From Aphelocoma coerulescens (lineage: Eukaryota; Chordata; Aves; Passeriformes; Corvidae), in NCBI RefSeq assembly GCF_041296385.1, contig NC_091023.1, forward strand, positions 8,370,924-8,434,923: a stretch of 64,000 nt of DNA, in the 5' to 3' direction. Position 1 is the first letter of the stretch. Each line of letters starts with the position of its first letter. Below are positions 52,091 to 63,587 of the stretch, one piece after another. A program made the position numbers and the translations under genes. Below the pieces are notes generated by a model. It saw nothing but the letters and a program-made list of their open reading frames with translations, did not search any database and had not been told where the DNA came from.

Positions 52091-55000
52091 CTTCAGGGCT
52101 TAATCAAGTTTCAATCTTTCTTCCAAAATATATAGATTGTTCTCAGTTATAGCAACCATAGATAATAGTCTGCTATGCACATATATGTTTGTAATAGTTT
52201 TGAATCTCAAGTGTTGTCTTCAGTAGCTTCTTGTAGTAGACTTTGACATTCCATTTTGTTTTCAGCATCCCCATCAATTCTTTCAGGTGTCCATTTGTTG
52301 TTATACACACAGAAAACACCAATTTATTTTTGCTCAAACATTTTGGATTTATTTGCTTTATTTCTGTATCATGTAGACCCCTTGTGTCTTCACTGTTAAA
52401 AAGAATAAATCCAGAATATATCTGATACAAACAAAGGAAATGCAACCTAAAAAAAGATAACATAAACTTTGTAGTGGTTCTCTTAAGGCCTGCCAGGGTT
52501 GCATGGAGCATGTCATCTGTTTTAACAGAGCACATAATTATTTAAGACTCCCGAACTCTTAAGAAGTATTCACCTGCAGAAAAGTCTGTGTTCATTTAGC
52601 TGAGCTGTGGAAAATTCCTTTGACATTTTCTGTTGGACATAACATAAATGTGCACATGTGTGCTAAAGTCATTTGTTGTAGAGCTCTGCAAATTATATAT
52701 TTTCTTCTGTGCTTATCTTTTCCAAGAAGTTTTCCTCTTTTTGTTTTGCTCTCCAGTCTCCAAGCAATTTGATATTCCTCAGACTGTTAATGTCTTCGTA
52801 TATCAGCTGACTTTCTAAACATCTCACTAGACTTGTTGCATGAAGCATTCCAAGGAAAATATAAGAGAGAGAAAGCAAAAACCTATCAATTTTTGCCACA
52901 TGCTTATATAGAGGAAAGCATGGGAATAATGGTCAGTCATAAATCTGGAAAAATAAAATTCAACTGAGATAACCCAGAGTAATTCAGAGAGTCTTTTTCA
53001 AAACCGGCTGAACTGATGTTTGTTCTCACAGGATACACAGAGCTCTGTGTTGGGTTGGCAAGATTCTAGCAATGTGACACTTGTTTTTCTAGACAGAAAC
53101 TAATTAACTCCTCACTGAGACTTAGAAGTTTCAGTTGATAAGCATTGGGAAACTTGCTCCTAGCAGTATTAATCCAAAGGGCCGAATGCAGTGAATCAAA
53201 GTCAAAAGAGAGCTGATTTTCAGCACAGACAAGACTCAACTAAGCAGTTGTAGTCTTCTGTGACAAAATCTGCATTTTTACCAGCTTTGGAAAGGGAGCA
53301 GTGGGCAAATTTAAGGTGCAGGTAGACAGCATTTGATCCAAGATGAGCTGATCCAGCAACTCACCGCTGCTGAGAGGGGTAGTTAGGCTCATTCTTGATC
53401 TTACCATGGTCCCTCCTACAGTGCCACTCTGGCACTCATGTGGCCTCACAGTGAGATTCTTCAATCCACCACATCAGCAGTGAAAAGATGATTAATTGTA
53501 CTCCAAGGGTCATGTTCTTCCAGCAGCAACAGTCTGCTTCAGCTTCCTTTGAAGGAAGAATAGAAAGCCCTTGTCTGAGACCTTCTTCAGCTGCTAATCC
53601 CTGCCTCCAGTTTTGGTGTGTTTGCCTTTTGCACTGCTGGGGCAGGGACTGGCTGCCCACTCTTTCTCTTCTTCCACAGTGAGGTACAGATGAGTAGAGA
53701 AGCTGAAGGAGAGAAGTAAAGCAGGAGGGCTGATGCAGCAGTTTTCAAATGCAGGTTTGTACCCTAGGTAGTCAAGGGAGACAAGTTGGGATAGGCAGGA
53801 GAGGGGGGCAGAGAGAGACCAATAGTCACTTTGCTCAAAACCCATCACTCCAGCTTTTTGTAAGTTTGTCTCATTCCTCCCCTGAGGAGCCAGATGATCC
53901 CTTTTGACCCCTTCTATTCCACATTTCCATCGCCCCTTTCTTTGCTCTCTCTCCTTGCCACAGTAACAATCTTGATTCTTTTTTCCATTTGCAACTGAGA
54001 AGCTCTCTGCCAGTTCATGCATATATTGTTTGGTGAGAGCAGCATTCTAAAACTCTACTAGGAACTCTAATTTAGAACTATTTTTCACTGAACAAATGCT
54101 TTGAGCTACATTAAAAAAAATATTATTTTTTAAAAATTAAGGGTTTTTTTCTCCTAATACTAAAATCTGATTAAGGTTCAATGTGACTCACTGTTTCCCA
54201 GTTTCTTCATGATAATCCATAAAATCAACAGTAACAGAAAGAGACTTATTGTTTGTGTATGCTGCAGTTCTGCTTAAATCTCCAGCAAATTGGAGGATGA
54301 ATCACTCAGCTGATATCAGGCAGTAATTTTGGTTTTTAAAAGACAGTCCAGTTTCTATAGGTTATTTCATTAACTGCCTGACTGGATATAAATGAGTACC
54401 ACACACCTGCAGTGTTTGCCATCAGTCCACATTCATCTCTTATTTTCATACTGTTTTTCTATCTTTATGTCTCATTATTTTTGGCTTTGCTCTGTGAGCT
54501 ACTGCTTAGCCACTCTAAATTATATATTTTTTCTCAGTCATATCTGTTTACCCTGAAGATAGTTCAAGTGCTTCTGAAAGAACAGAACCAGGCATTGGTC
54601 CAAACTTCAGCTAGTCTATAAACTAATCATAACTGTAAATATCACACATTTGGTGCAGAGAAGTACATATGACTAATGAGGTTTCAGCCTCTGCTGCAGG
54701 CGGTCTTGTAATGAATGTCTTCTAATGTACCCAAGTATGTTGCTACTTCCATCTGGTTTCCCCATCTTATTTTATTTACTGCTATCAGTTAATTTTACAA
54801 TCCAGTCACAATTCCTACTTCTCGTTCTAAAATGGCAATGGCGTGTGATCTTGTGTCTTGTTACTCTCACCTGATTTCTGTGCCAGCTCCATTGTTTCTG
54901 CTTTCTGCCTCCGTGCTGCTCCCTTTTCTGCCTGCACTGCCAGCACCTTGACATGGGTAACTGGAGCAGTCTTTCAGAGCTACAGGCTGTTCCCCTTCTC

Positions 55001-58000
55001 CAGTTTTTGAGGTGCTTCCTTCATCAAAGTCCAGACATGGTGGCTAACCTGGAAACAGTGGAAACAGAGCCCCACAGGGACTGAGCTCTTTAGGCCTCAG
55101 GACTTTTAGAACCCTGCTGGAGCTTGGTTAGAAGAAGCTGTGGGGATGATAAGCAAGGAGCACCTCGAGCAGGAGACAATTTATCTCCATTGAGTCTGGA
55201 GAGAAGATAAAGAGGATATAGACTTGTCTCCATAGGACATGTGTGCTCAATAGGAAATGTTGATACTCATGCTCACCTCAACTGAAATAAATTGCAATTA
55301 ATCTTGTCTAGACTGAGTAATTAAAAACATAGTGAGACAAATCATTTATCCTATAAGTTGTCATCAAATCATGAAATGTTTACACATAAAAGACCCCTTG
55401 ATGGGCTCTTCTAAATAGATTGGTAATTTTTTTCATATCTCTCCTTCAGCAACCGCTGAAGTACATCAATCAGTTTGGAGTGGAAGCAGGAGATGGCTAG
55501 ACCATATTTCCCTGAGTATCGAAGCCAGACTGTTGAATTCAGAGCTGCCAGGTTGCTCTCAGTGAGAGCTGGAGCTGTAAATATCAGATGACCTTTGCAG
55601 TCTATCTAAGCATGTATCTCTAAGCATGGTATAAGTAGATATGAAATAATTCCTAATCTTTTTACAGCTGTCATGGAGAAAGTCAGAGCTGCTGTGGTGT
55701 TTTATCTTCTGCTAGATTTCCAGTCTCTCACCTGCCTGTATTATGTGCCTCTGGTGTGTTGGCTGCACAACCACTGCAGTTTTAGAGAGTTCATATTTGT
55801 AACCACTCAAACTGTGTAGCAAAGACTATTAAATAGTCCTCAAAGGAAATTGCAAGACTGTACAGATGGACAACCGTCAGTGAAAAAAGTGAATGTGCCT
55901 TTTTAACTAGTCATAGTTAAAAATTATATCATGTAATTGAAAAAAATAGGTCACATTTAGTGCCAGAGAGGTGACAGCTTGGATCCAAAGACATTTCAGC
56001 CTAGCCCTCCAGGGGAATCTAGTGGATCTCCTCACAAAGTGCTTCCCTGCACAGTGCAGACATAGCCTGTGTTGTATCCAGACTTTATTTGGATCACTGA
56101 AATGGAAGCGCAAAAAGTTGATCACCTGCTTTGGTAGACCAGCTTGAGTTAATATTTGCCAGCCAATTTGCAAGGCAATGGCAAGAGACAGGCAGAACAT
56201 TTCAGTGATTTGGAAATAGATGAGATTTAGCAGAATGAGAACATTGTACCCCGCCTTCTAGTAAGTGATCATTGCTAGGAAAATTGAGGCTTCAGACAGA
56301 GATCTTTGGGGAGAAAACAGCTGTGAGGAAATGGATTCTTTTCTTACCACAGGAACTGTTGCTTTGTGATATCGACTGTTGGCTGATGGTTGTCTTCATC
56401 TTTCATAAGTTTTTATAGCTTTTTCTTATGGTTTAGCTGGCCTAAAAGTCTTGATCCTTTCTGTGAATCTTATTAATTTCTGCTGAACAGCTATAGCTTG
56501 ACATGCCTAGCTGAATTCCATGTCCAGCCTCCACTTGGGCTGGAAATAAGAATCCAGGTTCTTCCGAAAAATCAAGACTCTTGAGTAATATTTAAGATTG
56601 ACCTTAGAAACGTTCCTTTGTCTGAATTTCTGAATATGCGTATGTGGTTACCTCCCGTATATATTTCAGGATAGCAGAAAAATAAATTAGGACAGGTCAG
56701 TAGGATGATTGTTACAGTGGGGAGTAATTCCAGAGGGGGAAAGGCAGGTCAGAGCTTCTTCAGGCACTGGCATAGTGGTGTTCTCAGATGGATTTACAAG
56801 AGTAATTCCATTTCCTCATTGATCTCCCCATGAAAGAGGAAGAGTCCACCCCAGCCTGGGGATTTAGGACTTACCTGAGCAACTCCTCAGGGTGGCTGGT
56901 GAGAGATGTCATTCAGGACTCTGTTGGCTGCAGAAGGATCTGGGACTCTGAAGGAATCTGAGGCATTTCACAGCTCCAAACTGTAACAAGGTCTGCTGGC
57001 CTGCAGAGCAGGAACCCCTTTAGTGAACGGGGAAATATGCCCTTTGGCTAAACAAGTTATCAGTTTTATACGCATATCAGCCTGACCTCAGCAAATCTTG
57101 CATTTCTGATAGTCTCTAGGTGAATGACTGGAAATTGAGTGCTCATATATTCCATGTTTGCTGAGATAGCTTTAATCAACATTCCAGCTGGAGAAAACAG
57201 CTCTTCCGGGCCTTTTAAACCTGGTCAGTAATCAGCTGGAGCAAGCTTGATTATGTCCATGTAGCTCACCAGTGAATACTGATTGCAAGAGACACATAAA
57301 GCTGGGATTTAAAGGCCAGCAGAAATCTGGAATCTTGAACATGGTAGGTTGAACAGTACTTATGAAAAATATCATGTGTAGTATGTGACCAGTGAACCAT
57401 GATCTCAGTATGAAGGCTGAGAACATGATAATATGTGGTACTGTTTTATTTTCCCTGTCCTGCATTGCAATGAAGAACAAAATTTCCCCAGATACCTCCT
57501 CACACACTGAGAAAAAGTAAAAAAATTATGATCAGTTTTTGCCCTGTTCAGCTGGAACATTATTGTTGTGCTGGTGTAACAGAAGCTATTGGAAGAAGCT
57601 TGGCCTCCTCTTTCATGTCAGTGGTGGCTTCTTTAGAGCAGCAGGATGCGATGTGGGAGCAGAATATTCTGTACTGAATGTCAGGAGCAGTTGTTACCAT
57701 TTGTTGGATGTGAACTTAATGGATGAACAGCAGTGAGTTTATTTGCCAGAAATATCAAATGCTATCGAACAGCTTGCTGTAGTCCCGGCCTTGGCTTCCA
57801 TCATTAACCTGATTAGACCAGAATTATCTGCAATGTTCTTGGATGCTCTTTCACTGGTATTAGAAGGTCATTAAACAATGGGCATATATTTTGCAAATTC
57901 CACTGGGATTTCTTTTCATTTTAAACAGGTAAAGGAGGATTTTATGTTTCGTTTTGAAATGCAAATTTTTTATATGAGTTGGCAGATTCTCAGCTTCAAG

Positions 58001-58261
58001 CAGAGAGAGTCTGAATTGATTGGATTGCATTGCTAACATTTTTGTTGCTTTCAGTTTAATTGTAAAAGCTGTAGAAGGGTTGGTTGGATTGTTGGGATTT
58101 TTTGTTAAAGTATGACCTTCACCCTTTAAAGATCACTTGAACATCATCTGTTTTGTTTTCCAGATATTTTGCTTGTTTTTAAGGACAAGGTGATTTTGAT
58201 TGTAAGGGAAAATAATATGAATTCCATCAAATACATGTTGTTCTGGTGTTTGTTATTTGCA
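52091..58261. other. Gene-free unique sequence
   Basis: No gene is recognised. The 142-codon minus-strand frame at 53594-54022 and the 120-codon one at 52173-52535 have no recognisable motif or partner exons. A textbook splice-donor sequence (CAG|GTAAGT) is present on the minus strand at 56877-56869, but the exon it would define is non-coding in every frame. Octamer-type sites lie at 57959-57966 and 58255-58262. Confidence 0.55.
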
Positions 58262-58289
58262 TAAACAACTATATTATAATAGTTGTTTA
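58262..58289. repeat. Perfect 11-bp inverted repeat
   Basis: TAAACAACTAT at 58262-58272 pairs exactly with ATAGTTGTTTA at 58279-58289 around a 6-nt ATTATA loop. The stem is AT-rich, so it is only a modest hairpin. No transcript context is visible. Confidence 0.8.
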
Positions 58290-59869
58290 ATTTTCCATCG
58301 TCAAGAAGCTCAAAACTCACAATAGAAATATGGGTAGATGAACTGGAAGAAAATAGAAAGTGCTTGAAGACATTTTATAGCAAGTTACAATGTTCAAGTT
58401 TTCATAAAGGGTTCTTAAATTCTAGGCAGGCACTTTCCCCCTCCTGCCTGTAACAGATTCTGTATAGATGTTTTATATCTTTGCCCCAATGCAAATATTG
58501 AATAATTTTTTCTCACAAATGAAAATGAGCTATTGTTCAAATCTTAAATTTGGCGCTTGCATGGTTATAGCTGGCCCTGTTGTGTTATCAAATTTCAACA
58601 TTTTTGTTATTTTTTGGCATTACCCTCCTAAATATTTCCAGGAATGAGAGATGAATTTTATCTCATCTTGGATTTTCTGACAAAGAGTTCTGTTAATTAA
58701 ATCTTCTCCAGCAGACTCCCTGTGGTCCTGGATCAGTGCAGTTGTGAGGTGATGTGGTGCTCAGTTTATCCTGTAAAAATCCAAATATTGGCAAAAAATG
58801 TAAGCTGGGGGAGGGGCAGGAACAGGCCCAGGCCCAGATTTCTAGGATGCATTGTAGCAAATCACTTTCTGTGGGTCCTGGTAGTTCTCTTCAGAGCATG
58901 TTGCGCTTAGAGAAGCAGGGCTTCCCATCGTTGGTAAAGCTGCTACGTTCATGGATTAGGTAGCTCTTCCCAGAGCAAAGCTTAGGGAGAAAGGGCAGAT
59001 AGAGTTCATCACACAGGAAAAGTGATTTTTGTGCTGAGAGACTAATGAGGTTATTCATAGGAACCTCAGACTTAAATAAGCTTACTTTATCCTTTAAAAA
59101 AAAAATTCAGCATTTGTCTGGCTCTGGTTGTGATGAGGGGTGTTGTGAGGTTATTTCCCCTCTTCATTATACAGGCAGCAGGACCCTATTTATTGTTAGT
59201 GCTGAGAAGTATGGACAGACACATATATTTAAACAAAATTTTACCCAGGAAACTCCCTTTTACTGCATAAATATTCTTATTAATTATTTTGCTACCTTCG
59301 CTTTTGGAAATTGAGCAATGAAGCCTAACCCACAGTCCCAAGCTGCCTCTGAGCCAAGACCCCAGTAGTATCAAAACCTTCACTTCCCACTTGACAGAAT
59401 CTGATGTTTTTATATGGCTGTTAGTACAAAATGCTGCAGAGTGCTGCATGTTAAAAAGGGAGAGTAAATAAAACAGATGTTGATATGAAGTTGAGTAATG
59501 TGATAGGTTCTGAAGAGACTATTATTAAAAAGCATAAGAAATTCTAAATGACCTGTACTATTTTCATATTTAATTCAGTAAAAGAATTAATTATTCAGCA
59601 GTTGAGGATGCTATTTATTTTCCACTCTAGTGCACTAGCATATCACAAAATCCAGTGCTCTACTCCAAACCGACAGGGCCACTTATTCATCTAAATAAAT
59701 CTATAATGCAGACAACTTAGTGAGTTGGATCTGGGCAATTAATGGATCAAACATGTTTTGAGACAAATTTGACGACCTCGTTCATACTGGGTATTTCCTT
59801 TACAGCACCAGCATTGATACTTAATCCACTGGGGCTGTAAATGAGCAGAGAATTTCTCAGACTGTCGCT
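58290..59869. other. Gene-free unique AT-rich sequence
   Basis: No gene or repeat family is seen. Another octamer-type site lies at 58489-58496. Frames are 89 codons or fewer. Confidence 0.6.
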
Positions 59870-60560
59870 GGACCATGAGCGTGGCTCATGTGAAGTGATG
59901 TTAGGAGCATGGCTGCCTGCTCCAGCCCAGGACTCCTTCCTGCCTGGAGTCAGCTTGGGGAGCTGGAGTCTCTACCCTGGCTAAGGGATGCTGCTGCCGC
60001 TTTGCTGTGTGCCTGTTCAACCAGCAGCAGAGCTGAGCTGAGCAGAGTGCCGCAGAAACAGGGGCACAGCACACTGGGGATGCTGACAGGGCAGGTACAG
60101 AGTGTGCCATGGATGAGGTTTGATTTTCCACAGCTCCTGTGTGTAGGACTCGCACAAAACACAAACTCAGGGAGTCAGGGCTCCTTCCCCCTTTTCAGCT
60201 GGGACAGAAGAGCACTGGTGAAAGTACACACACACACACTCATGGACCCCTCGGGTACCAGCACTTCCTGCCTTTTCCAGCTGCAGACAAGACACACAGT
60301 GACACTGGCTTTGTGCACTGGTTGTGTTGAGGCACAGAATCCTGTCATGGCACACAGAAATACCTAAAGACTGCAGAAAGACCTCATGCTGGGGATTGTT
60401 GGAATGCAGGGCTCGGGCAGGGCAGCAACAGAGCCCCTTTCTCTGGGGGACTTGGTGCCAGATGGAGGTAGCTGGCAGGTCCTGGAGAGGGAGAGATGCT
60501 GCAGTACTTCATAGCTAATGAATAACCAACATATGCAACCGAGAGACAGTGTGAGGTGGG
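59870..60560. other. GC-richer patch with overlapping open frames
   Basis: Base composition rises clearly above the surroundings, with many CAG, CTG and GCTG words but few CpGs, so it is not a CpG island. Frames are long on both strands at once (59909-60367 plus, 152 codons; 59901-60164 minus, 87 codons), which is the expected effect of fewer A/T-rich stop codons. The 152-codon product has no recognisable domain. A (AC)7 microsatellite sits at 60226-60239. It could be an unrecognised non-coding exon, an old repeat or simply a GC fluctuation. Confidence 0.5.
60226..60239 (+). repeat. (AC)7 microsatellite
   Basis: Seven perfect AC dinucleotide units. A short, probably weakly variable microsatellite inside the GC-richer patch. 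Confidence 0.9.
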
Positions 60561-61769
60561 GGCCAAAAAGCATAACCTAAATAATTAATGGGACTTGACA
60601 TATTTGTTCTGAAAATATAAAAATATTGACAAATTGGGTTTTGACTTTTTGAGATGTTGTTTCCCACTGCTCTATGCCCAGCTCCCACACCCAACTAGAG
60701 ATTTGATCTTTTTAAAGATAAAGAGTTTCTATGAATATTTAAATAAATTCTTCTGAATAAATGATGTATTAAATCAGATTTTAAAATCCAACCCTCCCTA
60801 CCCTCTTTAGGTTCTCGAGAATAGTAATCAACTGAATGTAATACTTTGAATTTCTATTAAGATACCTGAAAATAAATGTATGGTTTTCTATGAATGAAAT
60901 AAAACACATCTGTCATTTGTAAAAAATGTAAACCAGTGCACAATGATACCAAGTAAACAAAATATTCCAAGCTCATTTTTGTGTTGTGAATGACAAAAGA
61001 GACTCAGAACGCTGTCTGCTGCTCCTTGAACATGTCTGTGGTACAGATCCTGTGTGTCTTTGCCAACAGCGCAGCTCAAAATTCCTCAGTACAGGGAATA
61101 CTTGGAAGACTGCAAAGCTCAGATTTCAAGTTTCCTGAAATTTGGGGTGCAAAGATTCCATCTTTAGAATGAGGAGAGCAGGACTTTGCTCTGCCAGCAC
61201 TGCTGACATCCTCTCCATCTCCTCTGTTTCTTAGTTTCTGTATGTGTAAAATGCAGTTATACTGTTTGGGAGGAGTAGAAAGCACAGCTCTCTTACATGT
61301 TTGACATTTTTTTAGATTTCTAATTTAAATTGTAACAGCTGAAGTGTTTATTGACAACTTGAGCGACAGGGTCCCCATGTTCTTGTAGAGTCTGAACCAA
61401 CACTTAATAATAAGAGTTTTATTAACTCACTGAAGTGGAGATATGGTCCTTGGATGAACAAGATCTGGATTCTACCTGGGCAAATCTGGACTCTCCCAGC
61501 AAAATCACAGTTTTTAAAGAAGGATATGTAAGGAGACATAGCAGAGGGCTTTGCCACTGACTGGTCTCTGGGGATCCTAGGGACTTGAACAAAAGTAAAA
61601 AAAGAATCTACTTATTAGTGTTAAATGTTTACTCAAATTTTCTAAAGAATGAAACAAATTTAACAATTATTGGGACCCACCCTTAAAACTGTAGTTTCCT
61701 AAATACTGATCACTATTTTTCATCAATCTTGGAAATTCCCATTTAGTTGCTTGAATTTTTGTGACCTCT
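60561..61769. other. Gene-free unique sequence
   Basis: Nothing recognisable. Composition returns to AT-rich and frames are under 70 codons. Confidence 0.6.
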
Positions 61770-61803
61770 TTAAGTTCTTTTTAAGTTCTTTTAAGTTCTT
61801 TTT
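61770..61803 (+). repeat. Short tandem repeat, three 10-11-bp units
   Basis: TTTAAGTTCTT-type units repeat three times with the TAAGTTC core starting at 61771, 61782 and 61792, that is, spaced by 11 and then 10 bp. It is consistent with replication slippage. Confidence 0.75.
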
Positions 61804-63039
61804 CGTGTTGATTCATGAATATGGATTTGAGATGCAAGCCCCAGCATTTAAAGTTTTAAAACATTGGCCTTCAGGTATAATTTACAGGATATTTTTGCCA
61901 TGTACTAGGGATTTTCTCTAGCTTCAGAGATGGGTTTACTATCTTAAGCCTTGTAAACATACTATCTTTGACTGTCTTGTAATTATTGATTGACTTATTT
62001 CTGCAAGGAATGGAGTGAGCAGTGATGGCATTCAGGAAAAATTGTGGTCTTGTTCTTTAAATGCATCTTCCCCATACCACCATTTCTGCATAGAGTTTTT
62101 TGCATTTGCTGTAGTAATGAAATGGGTAAATTAACAGCAATGAAAGGGTCTTTGAATGCTCTTGCAGAGGTTTGTCTTGCAAGCTTTCCTCATGTAATCT
62201 GCGCATTGGCTCAATGGACTAAGGATCTCTGCTTCTGTAGTTAGATTAATTAAATGCAAAATACATTTTCTTAAACTCTGAACCTCTTGCCATTTGCATG
62301 GATAAGGAAAACTGAGAAAAATAGTCCCTAAAACTTCTGATGTTTCCTTTCATTTCTAATTTCTTTTTTTTTCATCATCTCCAATGTTTAATAAAGGTTT
62401 TTCTGGCAGTATATGAAATTAGCATCCAGTGGTAATTACTTTGAGTGATCATAATAACTTTGAGATGTGTAGAAGTTTGTTTCTGTGTCTGTTTAATTTG
62501 CTGCTCTGGAAATTATCTTAAAATGTATTGCTCTATAAAAGAACTTTACTGAATGAACTGAATTCCACCCTCTTTTATTCTCTCTTTTTGATTACAATAT
62601 ATCTTCTTACTGTGTCCATGTCCGTTATATCAAAATCATATTTAAGTAACCAAGAAAATTCAGCAGTGTTTTAAGTGTGAGCATAGGGATGAAACAACTC
62701 ATAGGAGATTAATGCTTATTGTCAGTTTGTAGAGAGGTTTCCATGATGTACAGTTTGCATTTGCTCAGATGATAATACCAGGCTGCAGGTGACCTTTCAG
62801 CATGTTCCCCCTTCCTATTAAACCTCTGTTGTTGCTTAAAATAAAGTGACTATTCGATAAAACTCAGCAAAAGACCTCAGGGCTACTCACTTCTAAAAAA
62901 ACAAACTGAACCTATCAGATAAAGCTGTCAGGTCTTGGGCTTTATCTAATGCTGCACACTCTTTTATAAATTGATTCACTTTTCTGCCAACCCCACATGT
63001 CCGTGAAATAGCTTGGCCGCAGCTACAAGTACAATTATT
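61804..63039. other. Gene-free unique AT-rich sequence
   Basis: No gene or repeat family recognised. An octamer-type site (reverse) lies at 62292-62299. Frames are under 70 codons. Confidence 0.6.
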
Positions 63040-63340
63040 ATTCCGCCCAGGGTGATTTGTGTGGTCTTAGAGCCCAGCACACATCCATTTATACTCAGGG
63101 AGATGGGACATAAGGCAGACACCAGCCTGCACTCCAGGCAGGCAGAGCCTGCTGGCTCTGCCAAGGCTTGGGGCAGCCCAGCCCTGTGCAGTGGGCACAG
63201 TCTGGGGCAGCTGGACCGGCCACAGCCAGGCCTGGGGACAGTCCCACTGTCCAAAACCATGGCCTTGATAGCTGGCTGCATGCAGATCCTGCCCCTGAGG
63301 GATCTGTCTGGTACTGACTCTAGGAGGACCATTCATGCTC
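63040..63340. other. GC-richer patch with overlapping open frames
   Basis: A second GC-richer segment, with open frames in three registers (63013-63441 plus, 142 codons; 62976-63332 and 63067-63342 minus). The products are unlike known proteins. The patch contains the strong hairpin at 63141-63162. CpGs are few, so it is not a CpG island. Its nature is unknown. Confidence 0.5.
63141..63162. repeat. GC-rich hairpin, 9-bp stem and 4-nt loop
   Basis: GGCAGAGCC at 63141-63149 pairs perfectly with GGCTCTGCC at 63154-63162 across the loop TGCT. It is the most stable short stem-loop I noticed in the window. No T-run follows and there is no gene next to it, so it is not a terminator. Confidence 0.8.
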
Positions 63341-63477
63341 ACAGATGTCTGGAGGCTCTTACAAAAATCAATGGCATGTGCCTATTTTGCTGTATACAAA
63401 TATGTGTAGTCATGTGGGTGTGTGCTAAGACAACTTTGTAATTGCATTTTTTGCAATTTTATATAAACCGTAAAAAG

Positions 63478-63587
63478 TTTTTTTTTCAGGAAATCTTTTT
63501 CATTTTTTCTTTTTTTCTTTTTCATTTTTTCTTTTTTTCTTTTTTTCTTTTTTCTTTTTTTCTTTTTCTTTTTCTCTTTTTCCCTCC
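63478..63587 (+). repeat. Long polypyrimidine (T/C) tract with 22-bp tandem duplication
   Basis: From 63494 to 63587 the strand is T and C only, apart from two A bases (63502 and 63524), and from 63525 to 63587 it is uninterrupted pyrimidine. A 22-bp unit at 63501-63522 is repeated exactly at 63523-63544. The minus-strand frame at 63382-63609, with its long run of lysine and arginine, is only the translation of this tract. Confidence 0.9.

Noticed and set aside
53594..54022. 142-codon minus-strand open frame
   Set aside because: Unlike any family I know, without neighbouring exon-like segments; treated as chance.
59909..60367. 152-codon plus-strand open frame
   Set aside because: It lies in a GC-richer patch where stops are rarer and the opposite strand is open too. 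The product contains translated AC microsatellite (HTHT) and no known motif.
63013..63441. 142-codon plus-strand open frame
   Set aside because: Overlaps two minus-strand frames in the same GC-richer patch and has no domain signature.
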